A stretch of DNA of 47,737 nt from Paraglaciecola polaris LMG 21857 (GCF_000315055.1 NZ_BAER01000096.1:1-47737), one strand, 5' to 3'; positions 33,453 through 42,493 are shown, counted from the first letter of the stretch. Notes: generated by a model from the sequence alone, not told the origin. A program made the numbers and translations.

Positions 33453-35027
33453 TTAGTTCGAATTGGATTGTGCGCTGGGCGCAGGAATGTGGGTCATACG
33501 TAAAACTAAAGGGATCAATAAGCAGGCGGCCACGCCGAAAATGCGATATATGTCAGCAACCGATAAGGTCATTGATTGCTGGGCAATGGCTTGACCTAGC
33601 CCAGCGACACTCAGTTCTGAAAATACCGTGTTGCTGCTTGTCGAGTGCTCGATAAGCATTTCTGTATGGAAGTTCCCTCGGATAACCAATAGGTGACCGA
33701 CTAAAGCGCCACCAATAAGCGTACCGAGGACGCGCAGCGTATTAATGATGCCAGAGAAATACGGGCCTTCTGTGTGATGCACTATGCTCGTCATCAAGAA
33801 CAGCATAGAAACCACAGCCATTGGTTGGCCAACGGCTTGTAAAACTTGGGCAATGAGAAATTGCTCTCTATTCCACTGGGCGGTCAGTTCGGCGCCGAAG
33901 AAACATGCGCAGGCTATTAAAAGCAAACCGATTGAAAATACAATGCGCGCATCCGTCCATTTTTTATACAACAGTAAAGCGACGAGCGAACCAAGCACCA
34001 ATTGCGGTAGGGCGACGATTAGGCCTAATTGAGCCGATTGGTAGATTCGGTATTCTTGCAAAGCAGCCAAAAAATTGAGCGGCAATGAAGTCGCAGACAT
34101 CAATACAATCAATAAGATAGTAAAGATAATGGCGCCCAAGCCGAGGTTTCTACGCCCAAGCAGTCGAAGATCAATAAAGGGCGTAGGGTGATACCATTCA
34201 GTGAGTAAATACAGGGAGAACAAGATCACGCCGCTTATCAAACTCAGGGTGATCAAAGTAGAATTGAACCAATCCAAACGTACACCTTGAGTCAAAGCAA
34301 TGGTCAGTAACGCCATACCAACCACGCCAAGTGCCATTCCCAACCAATTTCCTTGGCTAAAGCGTGGATATTTAATCTCTTCTTTAGGCAGCCCTGCATT
34401 AACAAGCCCGATAGCAAGCACACAAAGTGGGATCACCTGCCAATAAATAAGACGCCAATCGTTAAAACCGTCAGTCCATTGTCCAGTCAACCAAATGGCA
34501 ATATTGGGTGAAAATGTAGCGGTCATCGCGTACAGCGCAAGCCCATGAAGACGCAGATGAAGGGGCAACGCCTTTAACGCCATCATCATTAACAGGGGCA
34601 CTAATGCGCCACTTGCCATACCTTGCACAAAACGTAAGGCAATCAGTAGTGAAAGGTCATGAATAAATGGCAGTATTAGCGCAATAACGGCGCACAGAGC
34701 GACTGTATAAGTATGGAAGCGTCTAATGGATAATGTTATCGCGAACCAAGTGGCAAAGGGAGTGATGAGCAGTTCACCGGCGAGGTAGCTGGTTGTTACC
34801 CATGAAGAACCGTCCACGCCAAACCCAAGCGCACCGCGCACATCGATTAACCCCAAGGCGCCGACCCGATTGTTAAGGCCTGCCATCATGGCGCTGATAA
34901 ATATGCCAAGCAGTACCAGCATGACCTTCACTGGGAGATGGGACGTGGGTTTGGCCACGGTTGCCGTCTCAGCCGCACTATTAGCGGGTGCCTTTGTGGG
35001 AATGGTTATTGTCATACTATTTGCCAT
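33453..35027 (-). CDS. DHA2-type (EmrB-like) MFS drug/aromatic efflux transporter
   Basis: The 524-residue protein has about 14 membrane segments and the DHA2 pattern: FISAMMAGLNNRVGAL in the first helix, DGSSWVTTSYLAGELLITPF, and RFVQGMASGALVPLLMMMAL. Such pumps expel hydrophobic drugs, aromatic acids or other weak acids using protons. The ATG at 35027 lies 11 bases inside the end of the outer-membrane factor gene and has GAGGT before it; a longer frame to 35114 is open but lies within that gene. In this setting the likely load is an aromatic intermediate or by-product. Confidence 0.93.
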   Translation of the reverse strand: MANSMTITIPTKAPANSAAETATVAKPTSHLPVKVMLVLLGIFISAMMAGLNNRVGALGLIDVRGALGFGVDGSSWVTTSYLAGELLITPFATWFAITLSIRRFHTYTVALCAVIALILPFIHDLSLLIALRFVQGMASGALVPLLMMMALKALPLHLRLHGLALYAMTATFSPNIAIWLTGQWTDGFNDWRLIYWQVIPLCVLAIGLVNAGLPKEEIKYPRFSQGNWLGMALGVVGMALLTIALTQGVRLDWFNSTLITLSLISGVILFSLYLLTEWYHPTPFIDLRLLGRRNLGLGAIIFTILLIVLMSATSLPLNFLAALQEYRIYQSAQLGLIVALPQLVLGSLVALLLYKKWTDARIVFSIGLLLIACACFFGAELTAQWNREQFLIAQVLQAVGQPMAVVSMLFLMTSIVHHTEGPYFSGIINTLRVLGTLIGGALVGHLLVIRGNFHTEMLIEHSTSSNTVFSELSVAGLGQAIAQQSMTLSVADIYRIFGVAACLLIPLVLRMTHIPAPSAQSNSN

Positions 35028-36582
35028 CACGCACCTCAGACATGGCTGCTGCATTATTCGGTCTGGATATCGTTGCTGCGTCGGTGGCAGCGAAAACCGG
35101 TGCGGTTGGGTCATTATTGCTCACATCCCAGCCCCCACCGAGTGCTTTATAGAGCGTAACAAGACTAAGAGTGGCATTGGTTGCGCTATCATTGAGTGCC
35201 ATTCTACTGTCGAGCACGTTACGCTGTGCAGTGAGGACATTTAGATAATTTCCTGCGCCTTCTTGATAGTTTCGTTGGGCGAAATGCAACGCTATTTTGT
35301 AGCTTTCGTAAGCATCATTTAAGTGATCAAACTGACTCCGTTGTGAGGCAAGGCCGTCCAAGGCGTTGTCAACTTCATGCCATGCGTTAAGCACGGTTTG
35401 CCGGTACGCTAACGCGGCGCTTTTTTGCTTCGCTTCGGTTAACTTGAGGCGCTGTTTTAGCTCACCTCCTTGAAATATTGGAAGGTACACAGCTGGTCCC
35501 ACTGAGAAAAAACTGGAATCCCAACTGGCTAAGTCACTACTTTGGAATGCCTCAAATCCCGAACGACCAACAAGCGTGATACGCGGGTAGAAATTTGATT
35601 GAGCCACACCAATGGCGGCGGTCGCTTGATGCAATTGCGCTTCTGCTTTTAAAACATCAGGACGCTTGTGCGCGAGTTGGGCAGGTATGCCAACAGGAAT
35701 CGTTTTGGGGAGTGACGGCAATGGCACATCATTGATTAACTCTTCGTCTAACGCTCTGGGGTTTTCTCCTAGCAACAAGGCTAATTTATTCATTTGCGTA
35801 TTTCTGCGTTCGACTAATTTGGGGATTTGCGCTGTGACTGCGGCCAGTTGAGCGCTTGCCATTGATGTTTCAAATTTGCTGGTTAAACCATTTTTTGTTG
35901 TGCTTTTGACTAACGTCAATTTGTGTTCAGCAATTTGCTTGTTTTGCTCGGTGATGCGCAGCTGAGCCTGAATTCCTCGAAACTGTAAGTAATTACGAGC
36001 GACTTCGGCAGCAAGGGTGATTTGATACGCTTCGCGCGCTAAAACGGTTACTTCAAACTCAGCTTGAGCGCCTTCTACAGTGCGTTTTATATGCCCCCAT
36101 AAATCAATTTCCCAGCTTGCATCGAACCCAGCCTGCCAATAATCGTTACCGCTGCTTTTTGCGCCTAACGCTGCAAACTTACTGTTATCGCTGATGTCTT
36201 CTCGAGTGTAACTGCCACTCGTGGATACTTTGGGGAGGTAGTTGGATGAGGTTATCCCTAGATTTGCGCGGCTTTGTTCGACTCGGCTAGCCATTATTTT
36301 CAAGTCTAAATTTGCCAAGCGCGCTCGTGCTTCTAAATTTGAAAGGATAGGATCGTTAAATAAAGTCCACCATTGAGATGAGATATCTGCGTTGGATACT
36401 GGGTATTGATGGCTGTGATCATCACGTGCGGCAAGATCAATTTGTGTCGCGGTGGCGCTGGGAGAGGTAAAGTTAGGGCCCACGGTGCAGCCAGTCAATA
36501 ACGCAATACCTACCGCGATACCTATTTTTTTCAACATTCGGCTGGCAGTGGCAGTGGCTGTGTTGTGAGTATTGTTACGCAT
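35017..36582 (-). CDS. NodT-family outer-membrane efflux lipoprotein
   Basis: The 521-residue protein has a lipoprotein signal with the lipobox ALLTGC followed by TVGPNFTSP, the standard opening of RND/MFS outer-membrane factors. Two OEP repeats follow, each with helical hairpins (SQWWTLFNDPILSNLEARAR, RARLANLDLKIMASRVEQSR; ITLAAEVARNYLQFRGIQAQ; GLTSKFETSMASAQLAAVTA). It forms the trimeric channel-tunnel for the MFS/HlyD pump encoded next. It is the first gene of the operon facing tetR, with two copies of a palindrome in the shared promoter region. Confidence 0.95.
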   Translation of the reverse strand: MRNNTHNTATATASRMLKKIGIAVGIALLTGCTVGPNFTSPSATATQIDLAARDDHSHQYPVSNADISSQWWTLFNDPILSNLEARARLANLDLKIMASRVEQSRANLGITSSNYLPKVSTSGSYTREDISDNSKFAALGAKSSGNDYWQAGFDASWEIDLWGHIKRTVEGAQAEFEVTVLAREAYQITLAAEVARNYLQFRGIQAQLRITEQNKQIAEHKLTLVKSTTKNGLTSKFETSMASAQLAAVTAQIPKLVERRNTQMNKLALLLGENPRALDEELINDVPLPSLPKTIPVGIPAQLAHKRPDVLKAEAQLHQATAAIGVAQSNFYPRITLVGRSGFEAFQSSDLASWDSSFFSVGPAVYLPIFQGGELKQRLKLTEAKQKSAALAYRQTVLNAWHEVDNALDGLASQRSQFDHLNDAYESYKIALHFAQRNYQEGAGNYLNVLTAQRNVLDSRMALNDSATNATLSLVTLYKALGGGWDVSNNDPTAPVFAATDAATISRPNNAAAMSEVRDGK

Positions 36583-36615
36583 GTGTTTGATATCTCGTAT
36601 AAATGCCCATAAATC

Positions 36616-36634
36616 GAACCGAACTTATCGGTAC
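36616..36634. promoter_or_regulatory. Candidate TetR operator, copy 1 (G-A-ACCG-N7-CGGTAC)
   Basis: GAACCG and CGGTAC flank seven bases. The site lies 34 bases upstream of the outer-membrane factor start and is one mismatch from the perfect palindrome at 36752. The two sites are in opposite orientation and share CTGTACCG and GTTCGGT beyond the core. Confidence 0.6.
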
Positions 36635-36751
36635 AGTTTCACGGTGTCAGAAAACCTATAACGGCTGTTATCTGGGCATAAGGTTATTGTCGATAGCTAA
36701 ATATTGTGAGTATGGCGGACTATAAAGATCGCTGAAACTTACTGTTGTGCT

Positions 36752-36770
36752 GTACCGCTCAGTTCGGTAC
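36752..36770. promoter_or_regulatory. Candidate TetR operator, copy 2 (GTACCG-N7-CGGTAC)
   Basis: GTACCG (36752-36757) and CGGTAC (36765-36770) form a 6+6 perfect palindrome 53 bases upstream of the tetR start. Together with copy 1 it brackets the divergent promoters, as expected for a local TetR repressor that controls itself and the pump. Confidence 0.65.
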
Positions 36771-36823
36771 TATATCGCTGTGAAAACGACTTGTCAATCA
36801 AGATCATTATTAGGTAAAACATT

Positions 36824-37477
36824 ATGACTAAATTAATTGTCACACCGAATCGTCATGTAGGTGTTGAAAAAGGGTTGGGGGCAAAAGCCAATACGGTTCT
36901 GCAGGCAGCTAGAACCATATTTTTAACCTATGGATTTGCGGGGGCTACCACGGATATGATCCAGCGAGAGGCCGGGGTATCCAAATCTACGGTCTACGCC
37001 CACTTTACGAATAAGGAAACATTGTTTAGTGAGGTGGTGAAGGCTGAGTGTTTATCGACTTCGAATCATATTCGCAGTATTCAATTTATACCCGGCAAAA
37101 TTAAGGAAACGCTGCACGAAGTTGCCGATGCATATCTGCAAATCGTGTTATCGAAATCAGGGGCATCTTTGGCAAGAATTGTGATTGCTGAAGTAGAGCG
37201 TTTTCCCCGTCTGGGAAAAACTTTTTACGAAGCGGGTCCTAAACCTTGTATCTTATTAGTTGCGCAGTTGTTGTCATTGGCACATGACGCCGGTGATATT
37301 GAGTTAGGCACGCTCACGCCTGAAGAAGCGGCGCGAGTATTTGTCGGCGCAGTGCGAAGCGAGCCGCAATTGCACTATTTAACCCATCCCAATGAAAAAC
37401 CAACTAAGGTACAAAGAGAACAATGGTCTGGGCTAGTGGTTGAAACCTTCATGCGCGCTTACGGTAAAGCAGATTAA
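36824..37477 (+). CDS. TetR/AcrR-family repressor of the efflux operon
   Basis: The 217-residue protein has an N-terminal TetR helix-turn-helix at about 25-75 (ARTIFLTYGFAGATTDMIQR, EAGVSKSTVYAHFTNKETLF) and a C-terminal ligand domain with FMRAYGK at the end. It is divergent from the nodT-mfs-hlyD-SDR operon, and two copies of one palindrome lie between them, so it very likely represses that operon until a pump substrate, possibly an aromatic acid or aldehyde, binds. Its stop overlaps the convergent isochorismatase gene by four bases. Confidence 0.92.
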   Translation: MTKLIVTPNRHVGVEKGLGAKANTVLQAARTIFLTYGFAGATTDMIQREAGVSKSTVYAHFTNKETLFSEVVKAECLSTSNHIRSIQFIPGKIKETLHEVADAYLQIVLSKSGASLARIVIAEVERFPRLGKTFYEAGPKPCILLVAQLLSLAHDAGDIELGTLTPEEAARVFVGAVRSEPQLHYLTHPNEKPTKVQREQWSGLVVETFMRAYGKAD

Positions 37478-38073
37478 ATCTTTTGCTTTAATATGGTCTC
37501 AAGTGAGGTGACAGAAGCAATCCGTGTTAGTAACTGCAAAGTAGAGTTGTGAACGTCTTCATTTTTGGCTACGCAGCAGTCGCTCACTACAGTAACAATA
37601 AAATCTCGGTCATGGGCATCACGGGCAGTGCTTTGAACAGCGAGATCGGTGGCGCAACCACATAATATGAGCTGTGAAATATTATGACTGCGCAGGATGT
37701 CAGCCAATGGCGTACTGTAGAATGCATTTACGCGGCGCTTTTCAATAAGTAGGTCATTCCCTTGATTGGCCAATTGCGCTATGAATTCGGTGCCCCACGT
37801 GTCACTGACAAAAATATTATTCTTTTTAGCTGAGCCAAATAATGGAGAGGTCGTCGGATGGGGATTGTAGTTATCTGAAAAGCCTATTTTAACATGGATC
37901 ACCAAGTAGTCTTTATTCTTGGCCCAAGTCTGCAGCTGTTCTACTTTGCTTAAGGTGTCGTTTCGGGCTATGAAATCTGCGTTGCCATGTTTAGCAACTT
38001 TTCCATCGGGATGGACAATATCATTGATAAAGTCAATGCATATAAGGGCGGTAGAGGATTGTGAAAAGGTCAT
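37474..38073 (-). CDS. Isochorismatase-like cysteine hydrolase
   Basis: The 199-residue protein has the catalytic triad of the family: D14 in ALICIDFIND, Lys in LIEKRRVNAFYSTPL, and Cys in LILCGCATDLAVQSTARDA. Members hydrolyse amides, vinyl ethers (isochorismate) or N-carbamoyl compounds. It is the last gene of the ligU-ligK-ligJ operon, 75 bases after ligJ, so it could act on an amide or a side-product of aromatic catabolism. No lig pathway known to me has this step. Its end overlaps the tetR end. Confidence 0.85.
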   Translation of the reverse strand: MTFSQSSTALICIDFINDIVHPDGKVAKHGNADFIARNDTLSKVEQLQTWAKNKDYLVIHVKIGFSDNYNPHPTTSPLFGSAKKNNIFVSDTWGTEFIAQLANQGNDLLIEKRRVNAFYSTPLADILRSHNISQLILCGCATDLAVQSTARDAHDRDFIVTVVSDCCVAKNEDVHNSTLQLLTRIASVTSLETILKQKI

Positions 38074-38148
38074 GATTGGATCCCTTTGGACAGAAGAACG
38101 AAAAACCTGAAACAGCTATCTGCTTCAGGTCTTGGCAATGGATAATGA

Positions 38149-39156
38149 TTAGTCTTTAATGCGGCTAAAGACCTTACGAATGTTGCCATCGAAAATAGCG
38201 TCTTTTTCTGCTTGACTGATGTTGGCATTGTCTATGTAGCGTTTGGTATCGTCAAAGTACTGACCTGTTTGTGGATCGATTCCACGCACAGCACCCACCA
38301 TTTCGGAAGCGAAAAGAATGTTCTTATTCGGGATAACGTCGAGTAATAAATCGATGCCCGGCTGGTGGTAAACGCAAGTATCAAAATACACATTATTCAT
38401 GACAAGCTCGTCCAATGGTGGCAACTTCATCATGTCGGCTAAGCCGCGAAAACGCCCCCAATGATAAGGAACCGCGCCGCCGCCATGGGGAATGATAAAT
38501 TTAATGTCAGGGAAATCTTTACATACGTCAGACGTCATTAGCTGCATAAATGCAACTGTGTCTGCGCTTAGATAGTACGAGCCAGTAGCATGAAAAGCGG
38601 GATTACAACAACCACTGACATGGATCATCGCGGGTACATCTAAATCACACATTGCTTCGTAAATTGGATACCAGTAACGGTCACCTAAAGGAGGGGATTT
38701 CCAATGGCCGCCGCTAGGATCTAAATTCAGATTGCAACCGACAAAATTGAATTCACTCACACAACGTCTTAATTCTGCAACGGCATTATCAAGCGGCGCG
38801 CCTTCGGTTTGAGGTAATTGACAACCACCGATAAAATTCTCAGGATAGAGCTCGGTAATACGGGCGATTAATTCATTACAATGTTCAGACCAATATTTGC
38901 TGGTGAGTTCGTTACCAATATGATGTCCCATCCAACTTGCACGGGGAGAAAATATGGTCATGTCAGTTCCGCGCTCACGCTGCAAACGAAGTTGGTTATT
39001 TTCTAGGCTTTCGCGTAGTTGATCATCCGTGATGTTTAGCTGACCTTTTTTGTGTGTAAACTGTGGATCTTGGGCTAACTCACGTTTTTGTTGTTCGCGA
39101 TACTCCCCCAATTCTTCAGGTCCAGTGGTGTAATGTCCGTGGCAATCAATTATCAT
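38149..39156 (-). CDS. ligJ: 4-oxalomesaconate hydratase
   Basis: LigJ adds water to 4-oxalomesaconate to give 4-carboxy-4-hydroxy-2-oxoadipate (CHA). The 335-residue amidohydrolase-like protein starts MIIDCHGHYTTGPEELGEYR, as LigJ proteins do. The HxH metal motif is in DCHGHYT, with FSPRASWMGHHIG, IIPHGGGAVPYHWGRFRG and FASEMVGAVRGIDP later in the chain. The ligand spacing and length fit the family. It follows ligK by 12 bases. Confidence 0.94.
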   Translation of the reverse strand: MIIDCHGHYTTGPEELGEYREQQKRELAQDPQFTHKKGQLNITDDQLRESLENNQLRLQRERGTDMTIFSPRASWMGHHIGNELTSKYWSEHCNELIARITELYPENFIGGCQLPQTEGAPLDNAVAELRRCVSEFNFVGCNLNLDPSGGHWKSPPLGDRYWYPIYEAMCDLDVPAMIHVSGCCNPAFHATGSYYLSADTVAFMQLMTSDVCKDFPDIKFIIPHGGGAVPYHWGRFRGLADMMKLPPLDELVMNNVYFDTCVYHQPGIDLLLDVIPNKNILFASEMVGAVRGIDPQTGQYFDDTKRYIDNANISQAEKDAIFDGNIRKVFSRIKD

Positions 39157-39168
39157 TTTTTATTATTC

Positions 39169-39867
39169 CTAGTCGTTCAAGTCGCTAAGTGATTCAAGGT
39201 AAACCAAGCCCGCCTTTTCCAGTGCGGGGCGCATGTTGTACATGTCTAATCCGAGTATGCCTGTGGCCAATTTATCGCGCTTTTCTGCCTCATGGGCTTC
39301 CCTTGCTTGGGCAATCGATAAGACTTTTTCGGCGCTTTTACGGGGAACTATGGTGATACCGTCATCGTCAGCAACCACCACATCGCCCGGCATTACATAT
39401 TGACCGGCGCATACGACGGGGACATTGACCGCACCTAAGGTATTTTTTACCGTGCCTTTACTCGAAATTGCTTTAGACCAAACAGGAAAATTCATTTCTT
39501 TCAGATCGGCCACATCCCGCACGCCTGCATCGATAATTAAGCCGCGAACACCTTTAGCTTGTGCCGAGGTCGCGAGTAGATCGCCAAACATGCCATCGGT
39601 GTTCTCTGTAGTACATGCGACTAACAGCACATCGCCTGGTTGGCATAATTCTATTGCCACATGCAGCATCCAGTTGTCGCCTGGCTGGGCTAATACGGTT
39701 ACAACGCTGCCACTAATGCGTGCGTCCGAATAGATAGGGCGCATGTACGGCTTGAGTAAACCTATTCGACCTTGCGCTTCATGCACCGTCGATGCCCCAA
39801 GTTTGCCTAATGCATCGACAATATCTGTGTTTGCTCGCGGAATGTTTTTAACGGCAACTGTCTTCAT
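39169..39867 (-). CDS. ligK: 4-carboxy-4-hydroxy-2-oxoadipate aldolase (RraA-like fold)
   Basis: LigK splits CHA into pyruvate and oxaloacetate, the last step of the pathway; the same family enzyme (ProA/GalC) also decarboxylates oxaloacetate. The 232-residue protein has [20 protein letters not shown], the active-site segment [25 protein letters not shown] with the conserved Arg-Asp, and [15 protein letters not shown]. It lies three bases behind ligU and 12 before ligJ, in a tight operon. Confidence 0.94.
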   Translation of the reverse strand: MKTVAVKNIPRANTDIVDALGKLGASTVHEAQGRIGLLKPYMRPIYSDARISGSVVTVLAQPGDNWMLHVAIELCQPGDVLLVACTTENTDGMFGDLLATSAQAKGVRGLIIDAGVRDVADLKEMNFPVWSKAISSKGTVKNTLGAVNVPVVCAGQYVMPGDVVVADDDGITIVPRKSAEKVLSIAQAREAHEAEKRDKLATGILGLDMYNMRPALEKAGLVYLESLSDLND

Positions 39868-39870
39868 AAA

Positions 39871-40962
39871 TTACTTCTCCTGGCAGAATAAAGATGAGGG
39901 CACAAAGAGTGTCCCTTTACTGAGTAGCCGTGCTGTTCGCAGCACGCCTGCTTTCGTGATGGATGGCAACGAGCCTTGTTCATCGACGAGTAATGAGACG
40001 TCAAATTTTCCGCTGGGGTGTTCAACGGAAATACGTTTATTCTGGCCGCTACATATGTGTACTAAGTCACTTGCAACAGTGCCGGGCAGAATACACCCGG
40101 TAGCGACAGTCACCGCTCCCAGCACGCCAATAGACGAGTGGCATTGATGGGGGATAAACGTGCGGGTGTTAATTAAGCCGCCATTTTGGGCTGGAGAAAT
40201 CAAACACATCTTAGGAATAGCCTTGTGCGTAACATCTCCTAAGTTCATGCGTTGACCTGCTTCGATGCGAATACGTTCAAGCCTCTCCCGCAATGGAACG
40301 TTGTCGTTGAGTGTTTGTGGGGATTCGCTACCTGTTACACCCAATGCTTGCGCCTTAATCATGACTACTGGCATGCCATTATCAATGCAGGTAACGAGCG
40401 TGCCTTGAATGTCATCAATAAGATTCGTTGTAGGCAGCAAGGCGCCGCAAATGGAACCGGCGACATCTAAGTAATTACACACCACAGGGGCTGAAGTGCC
40501 GGGGACGCCGTCAATGGATTCATTGCCCTCGTATTGCATCTGCTTATTAGGGGTACACAGTTCCAGCTCGCATATTTTTCCGCTGTTAACCATATGGACA
40601 CGCACAAAGGTTTTGCCTTCACTGGCAGCAATAAGACCCGCCTCAATCGCAAAAGGACCTACACCGGCAAGAATATTTCCGCAATTTGGCGTGATATCTA
40701 CTTGGTTTTTACCCACCACAACTTGGACAAAGAGAAAATCTATATCGGCATCATCACGTGACGCGGGCGAAACAATCGCTACTTTGCTGGTCAGGGCATC
40801 GGCCCCGCCTAAGCCATCAATTTGCCTCTCATCTCGTCCGATTGCAGTGAGGATCACTTGATTTCTCACTGCTTCGTCCAATGGCAAGTCGTCGGCTAAA
40901 AAGTAGAGTCCTTTTGAGCTTCCACCGCGCAGTTGCATGAAATTGATAGCCGTTTGTTGCAT
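39871..40962 (-). CDS. ligU: 4-oxalomesaconate tautomerase, PrpF/GalD family
   Basis: LigU shifts the double bond of 4-oxalomesaconate so that it becomes the substrate form of the hydratase. The 363-residue PrpF-family protein has INFMQLRGGSSKGLYFLADD, GLGGADALTSKVAIVSPASR, DITPNCGNILAGVGPFAIEA and MSLISPAQNGG-like CLISPAQNGGLINT. The conserved Cys in PNCGN and the RGGSSKG loop are typical. The ATG at 40962 has AGGGG at good spacing; the ATG six bases earlier is too close to that site. It is the first gene of the ligUKJ operon and is divergent from the LysR-type gene. Confidence 0.92.
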   Translation of the reverse strand: MQQTAINFMQLRGGSSKGLYFLADDLPLDEAVRNQVILTAIGRDERQIDGLGGADALTSKVAIVSPASRDDADIDFLFVQVVVGKNQVDITPNCGNILAGVGPFAIEAGLIAASEGKTFVRVHMVNSGKICELELCTPNKQMQYEGNESIDGVPGTSAPVVCNYLDVAGSICGALLPTTNLIDDIQGTLVTCIDNGMPVVMIKAQALGVTGSESPQTLNDNVPLRERLERIRIEAGQRMNLGDVTHKAIPKMCLISPAQNGGLINTRTFIPHQCHSSIGVLGAVTVATGCILPGTVASDLVHICSGQNKRISVEHPSGKFDVSLLVDEQGSLPSITKAGVLRTARLLSKGTLFVPSSLFCQEK

Positions 40963-41055
40963 ATTCATCCCCTAGTTCAGTTGGCAATATTCTATGAACT
41001 TGAAAGCTTCTCGACTAATGGAAAAAAATTAGCCAGCCATGTGAAAAATAAAATT

Positions 41056-41071
41056 AATTAGTTAACGAATT
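41056..41071. promoter_or_regulatory. Candidate operator between ligU and the LysR-type gene
   Basis: AATTAGTTAACGAATT is a 16-bp palindrome with one mismatched pair around GTTAAC, placed 94 bases before ligU and 130 before the LysR-type start. LysR-type boxes are often AT-rich dyads in such divergent regions, but the region is AT-rich as a whole, so chance is possible. Confidence 0.3.
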
Positions 41072-41201
41072 ATCTATTGCGCTTTTGTACTCTGGAGTCG
41101 CCAATTAACGTGGGGCGATAGGTGGTCATGTAATAATTGGTATGAAATAAAAAAAATGAATGCTAGATTATTAAATGAATATTTATTATTTGGATATTGA
41201 T

Positions 41202-42440
41202 ATGAGCCGTTTAAGTATAGGTATACCGGAGTTGAGCCTGCGACAATTGAAGGCCGCGTTGTATGTTGCTGATGAAAAAAGTGTTACTCGGGCAGCTGAA
41301 TCGCTTAATCGTTCACAGACAGCTGTGACAAAAGCGTTAAGTGATTTGGAAGCCACATTAGGTGTTAAATTATTTGATCGTACGTTTGCTGGGATGGTGC
41401 CGACGGTATACGGTGAAGCCCTGACGAACAGGGTCAAACAAGCAGAAGAAGAATTTTGCAAAGCGGGTGTAGAGTACGAAAAACATAAGGTGGGATGTCG
41501 TCCGTTTAGAGCTATTCCTATTTTTTCGATGGAAATCAGCCATAAGCGCCTTGCAGCATTTGTTGCCTTGTTCGAAACCCATGATATTAATGCTACAGCC
41601 TCGTTATTGAATATCACTAAGGCTGCAGTATATAACTCCATTCGGCAAATTGAAGAGTTGTTAGATTTAACGCTGTTTGAACGTGAGGCGATGGGGGTAA
41701 TTCCGACTAATTTTTGTACTATTTTAGCGCGCCACGTAAAGCTAGCGTTTTATCAGATACGTCATGCAATAGAGGATATTGCCAGTTTGGAAGGGGTGAC
41801 AAAAGGACAAGTGGTTATTGGAACGCTGCCCTATACGCGAACATTCTTAACTCCAAGAGCAATAAACAGTCTGCTGGACAAGCACCCACAACTTGATGTG
41901 GAGACGGTTGAAGGCCCTTATTCTGGGATGGAAACTGCGCTGCGAAGTGGTGACGTTGATTTTATCGTGGGGGCCATTCGTGATGACGGTGATAGCCCTG
42001 AGATTGCAACGATAAAACTGTTTGAAGATCAACTGGCTATCATTGCACGTAAGGATCATCCTTTAGCCCATAAAAAGGACTTAAAGATGCAAGACTTGCA
42101 ACATGCTCAGTGGGTGTTGCCATCAAAACAAACGCCATCACGGCAACTGTTTGAAGAAACACTTAAGCGTCATGGCATGGAAATACCAGAACATGCAGTG
42201 CAAACCAGTTCTTTATCTATGGTAAGGGGCTTACTGCTGGGAAGCGATCGGATAGCGCTGCTTTCAGAGCATCAAATTCATTACGACAAAATGTTTGATG
42301 TATTAGATGTCTTACCGGTTCAACTGGAAAATACATTCAGACCTATTGGGGTCACAATGCGTGCTCACACACAGCCATCCCCAGCGGCCAAATTGTTCTT
42401 AATGCACCTGAAACAGGCAGCTTTGGAAATTAGTCGTTAG
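41202..42440 (+). CDS. LysR-type regulator with two tandem helix-turn-helix domains
   Basis: The 412-residue protein has two LysR-type winged helices in a row. The first is at about 11-70 (LSLRQLKAALYVADEKSVTR, SQTAVTKALSDLEATLGVKL) and the second at about 106-160 (ISHKRLAAFVALFETHDINA, KAAVYNSIRQIEELLDLTLF). A single effector-binding domain follows from about 195 (GQVVIGTLPYTRTFLTPRAI, DVDFIVGAIRDDG). Usual LysR proteins are about 300 residues with one such domain, so the extra 100 residues are explained by the second one. The ATG at 41202 has GGAT upstream; one at 41175 has none. Divergent from ligUKJ, it is the likely activator of the lig genes, with protocatechuate or a cleavage product as effector. 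Confidence 0.9.
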   Translation: MSRLSIGIPELSLRQLKAALYVADEKSVTRAAESLNRSQTAVTKALSDLEATLGVKLFDRTFAGMVPTVYGEALTNRVKQAEEEFCKAGVEYEKHKVGCRPFRAIPIFSMEISHKRLAAFVALFETHDINATASLLNITKAAVYNSIRQIEELLDLTLFEREAMGVIPTNFCTILARHVKLAFYQIRHAIEDIASLEGVTKGQVVIGTLPYTRTFLTPRAINSLLDKHPQLDVETVEGPYSGMETALRSGDVDFIVGAIRDDGDSPEIATIKLFEDQLAIIARKDHPLAHKKDLKMQDLQHAQWVLPSKQTPSRQLFEETLKRHGMEIPEHAVQTSSLSMVRGLLLGSDRIALLSEHQIHYDKMFDVLDVLPVQLENTFRPIGVTMRAHTQPSPAAKLFLMHLKQAALEISR

Positions 42441-42450
42441 ACTGCAGTAT

Positions 42451-42481
42451 ATGCAAAAACCCACATAGGTGGGTTTTGCAT
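42451..42481. terminator. Bidirectional intrinsic terminator
   Basis: ATGCAAAAACCCAC and GTGGGTTTTGCAT form a long stem with an ATAG-type loop between two convergent genes. A and T tracts on both arms allow function for the LysR-type gene and for the membrane-protein gene alike. Confidence 0.88.
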
Positions 42482-42493
42482 TTGTCCTATTGC

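Noticed and set aside
33784-35244. Several plus-strand frames opposite the MFS and outer-membrane factor genes
   Set aside because: They are complements of well-supported membrane and OMF genes and have no own features.
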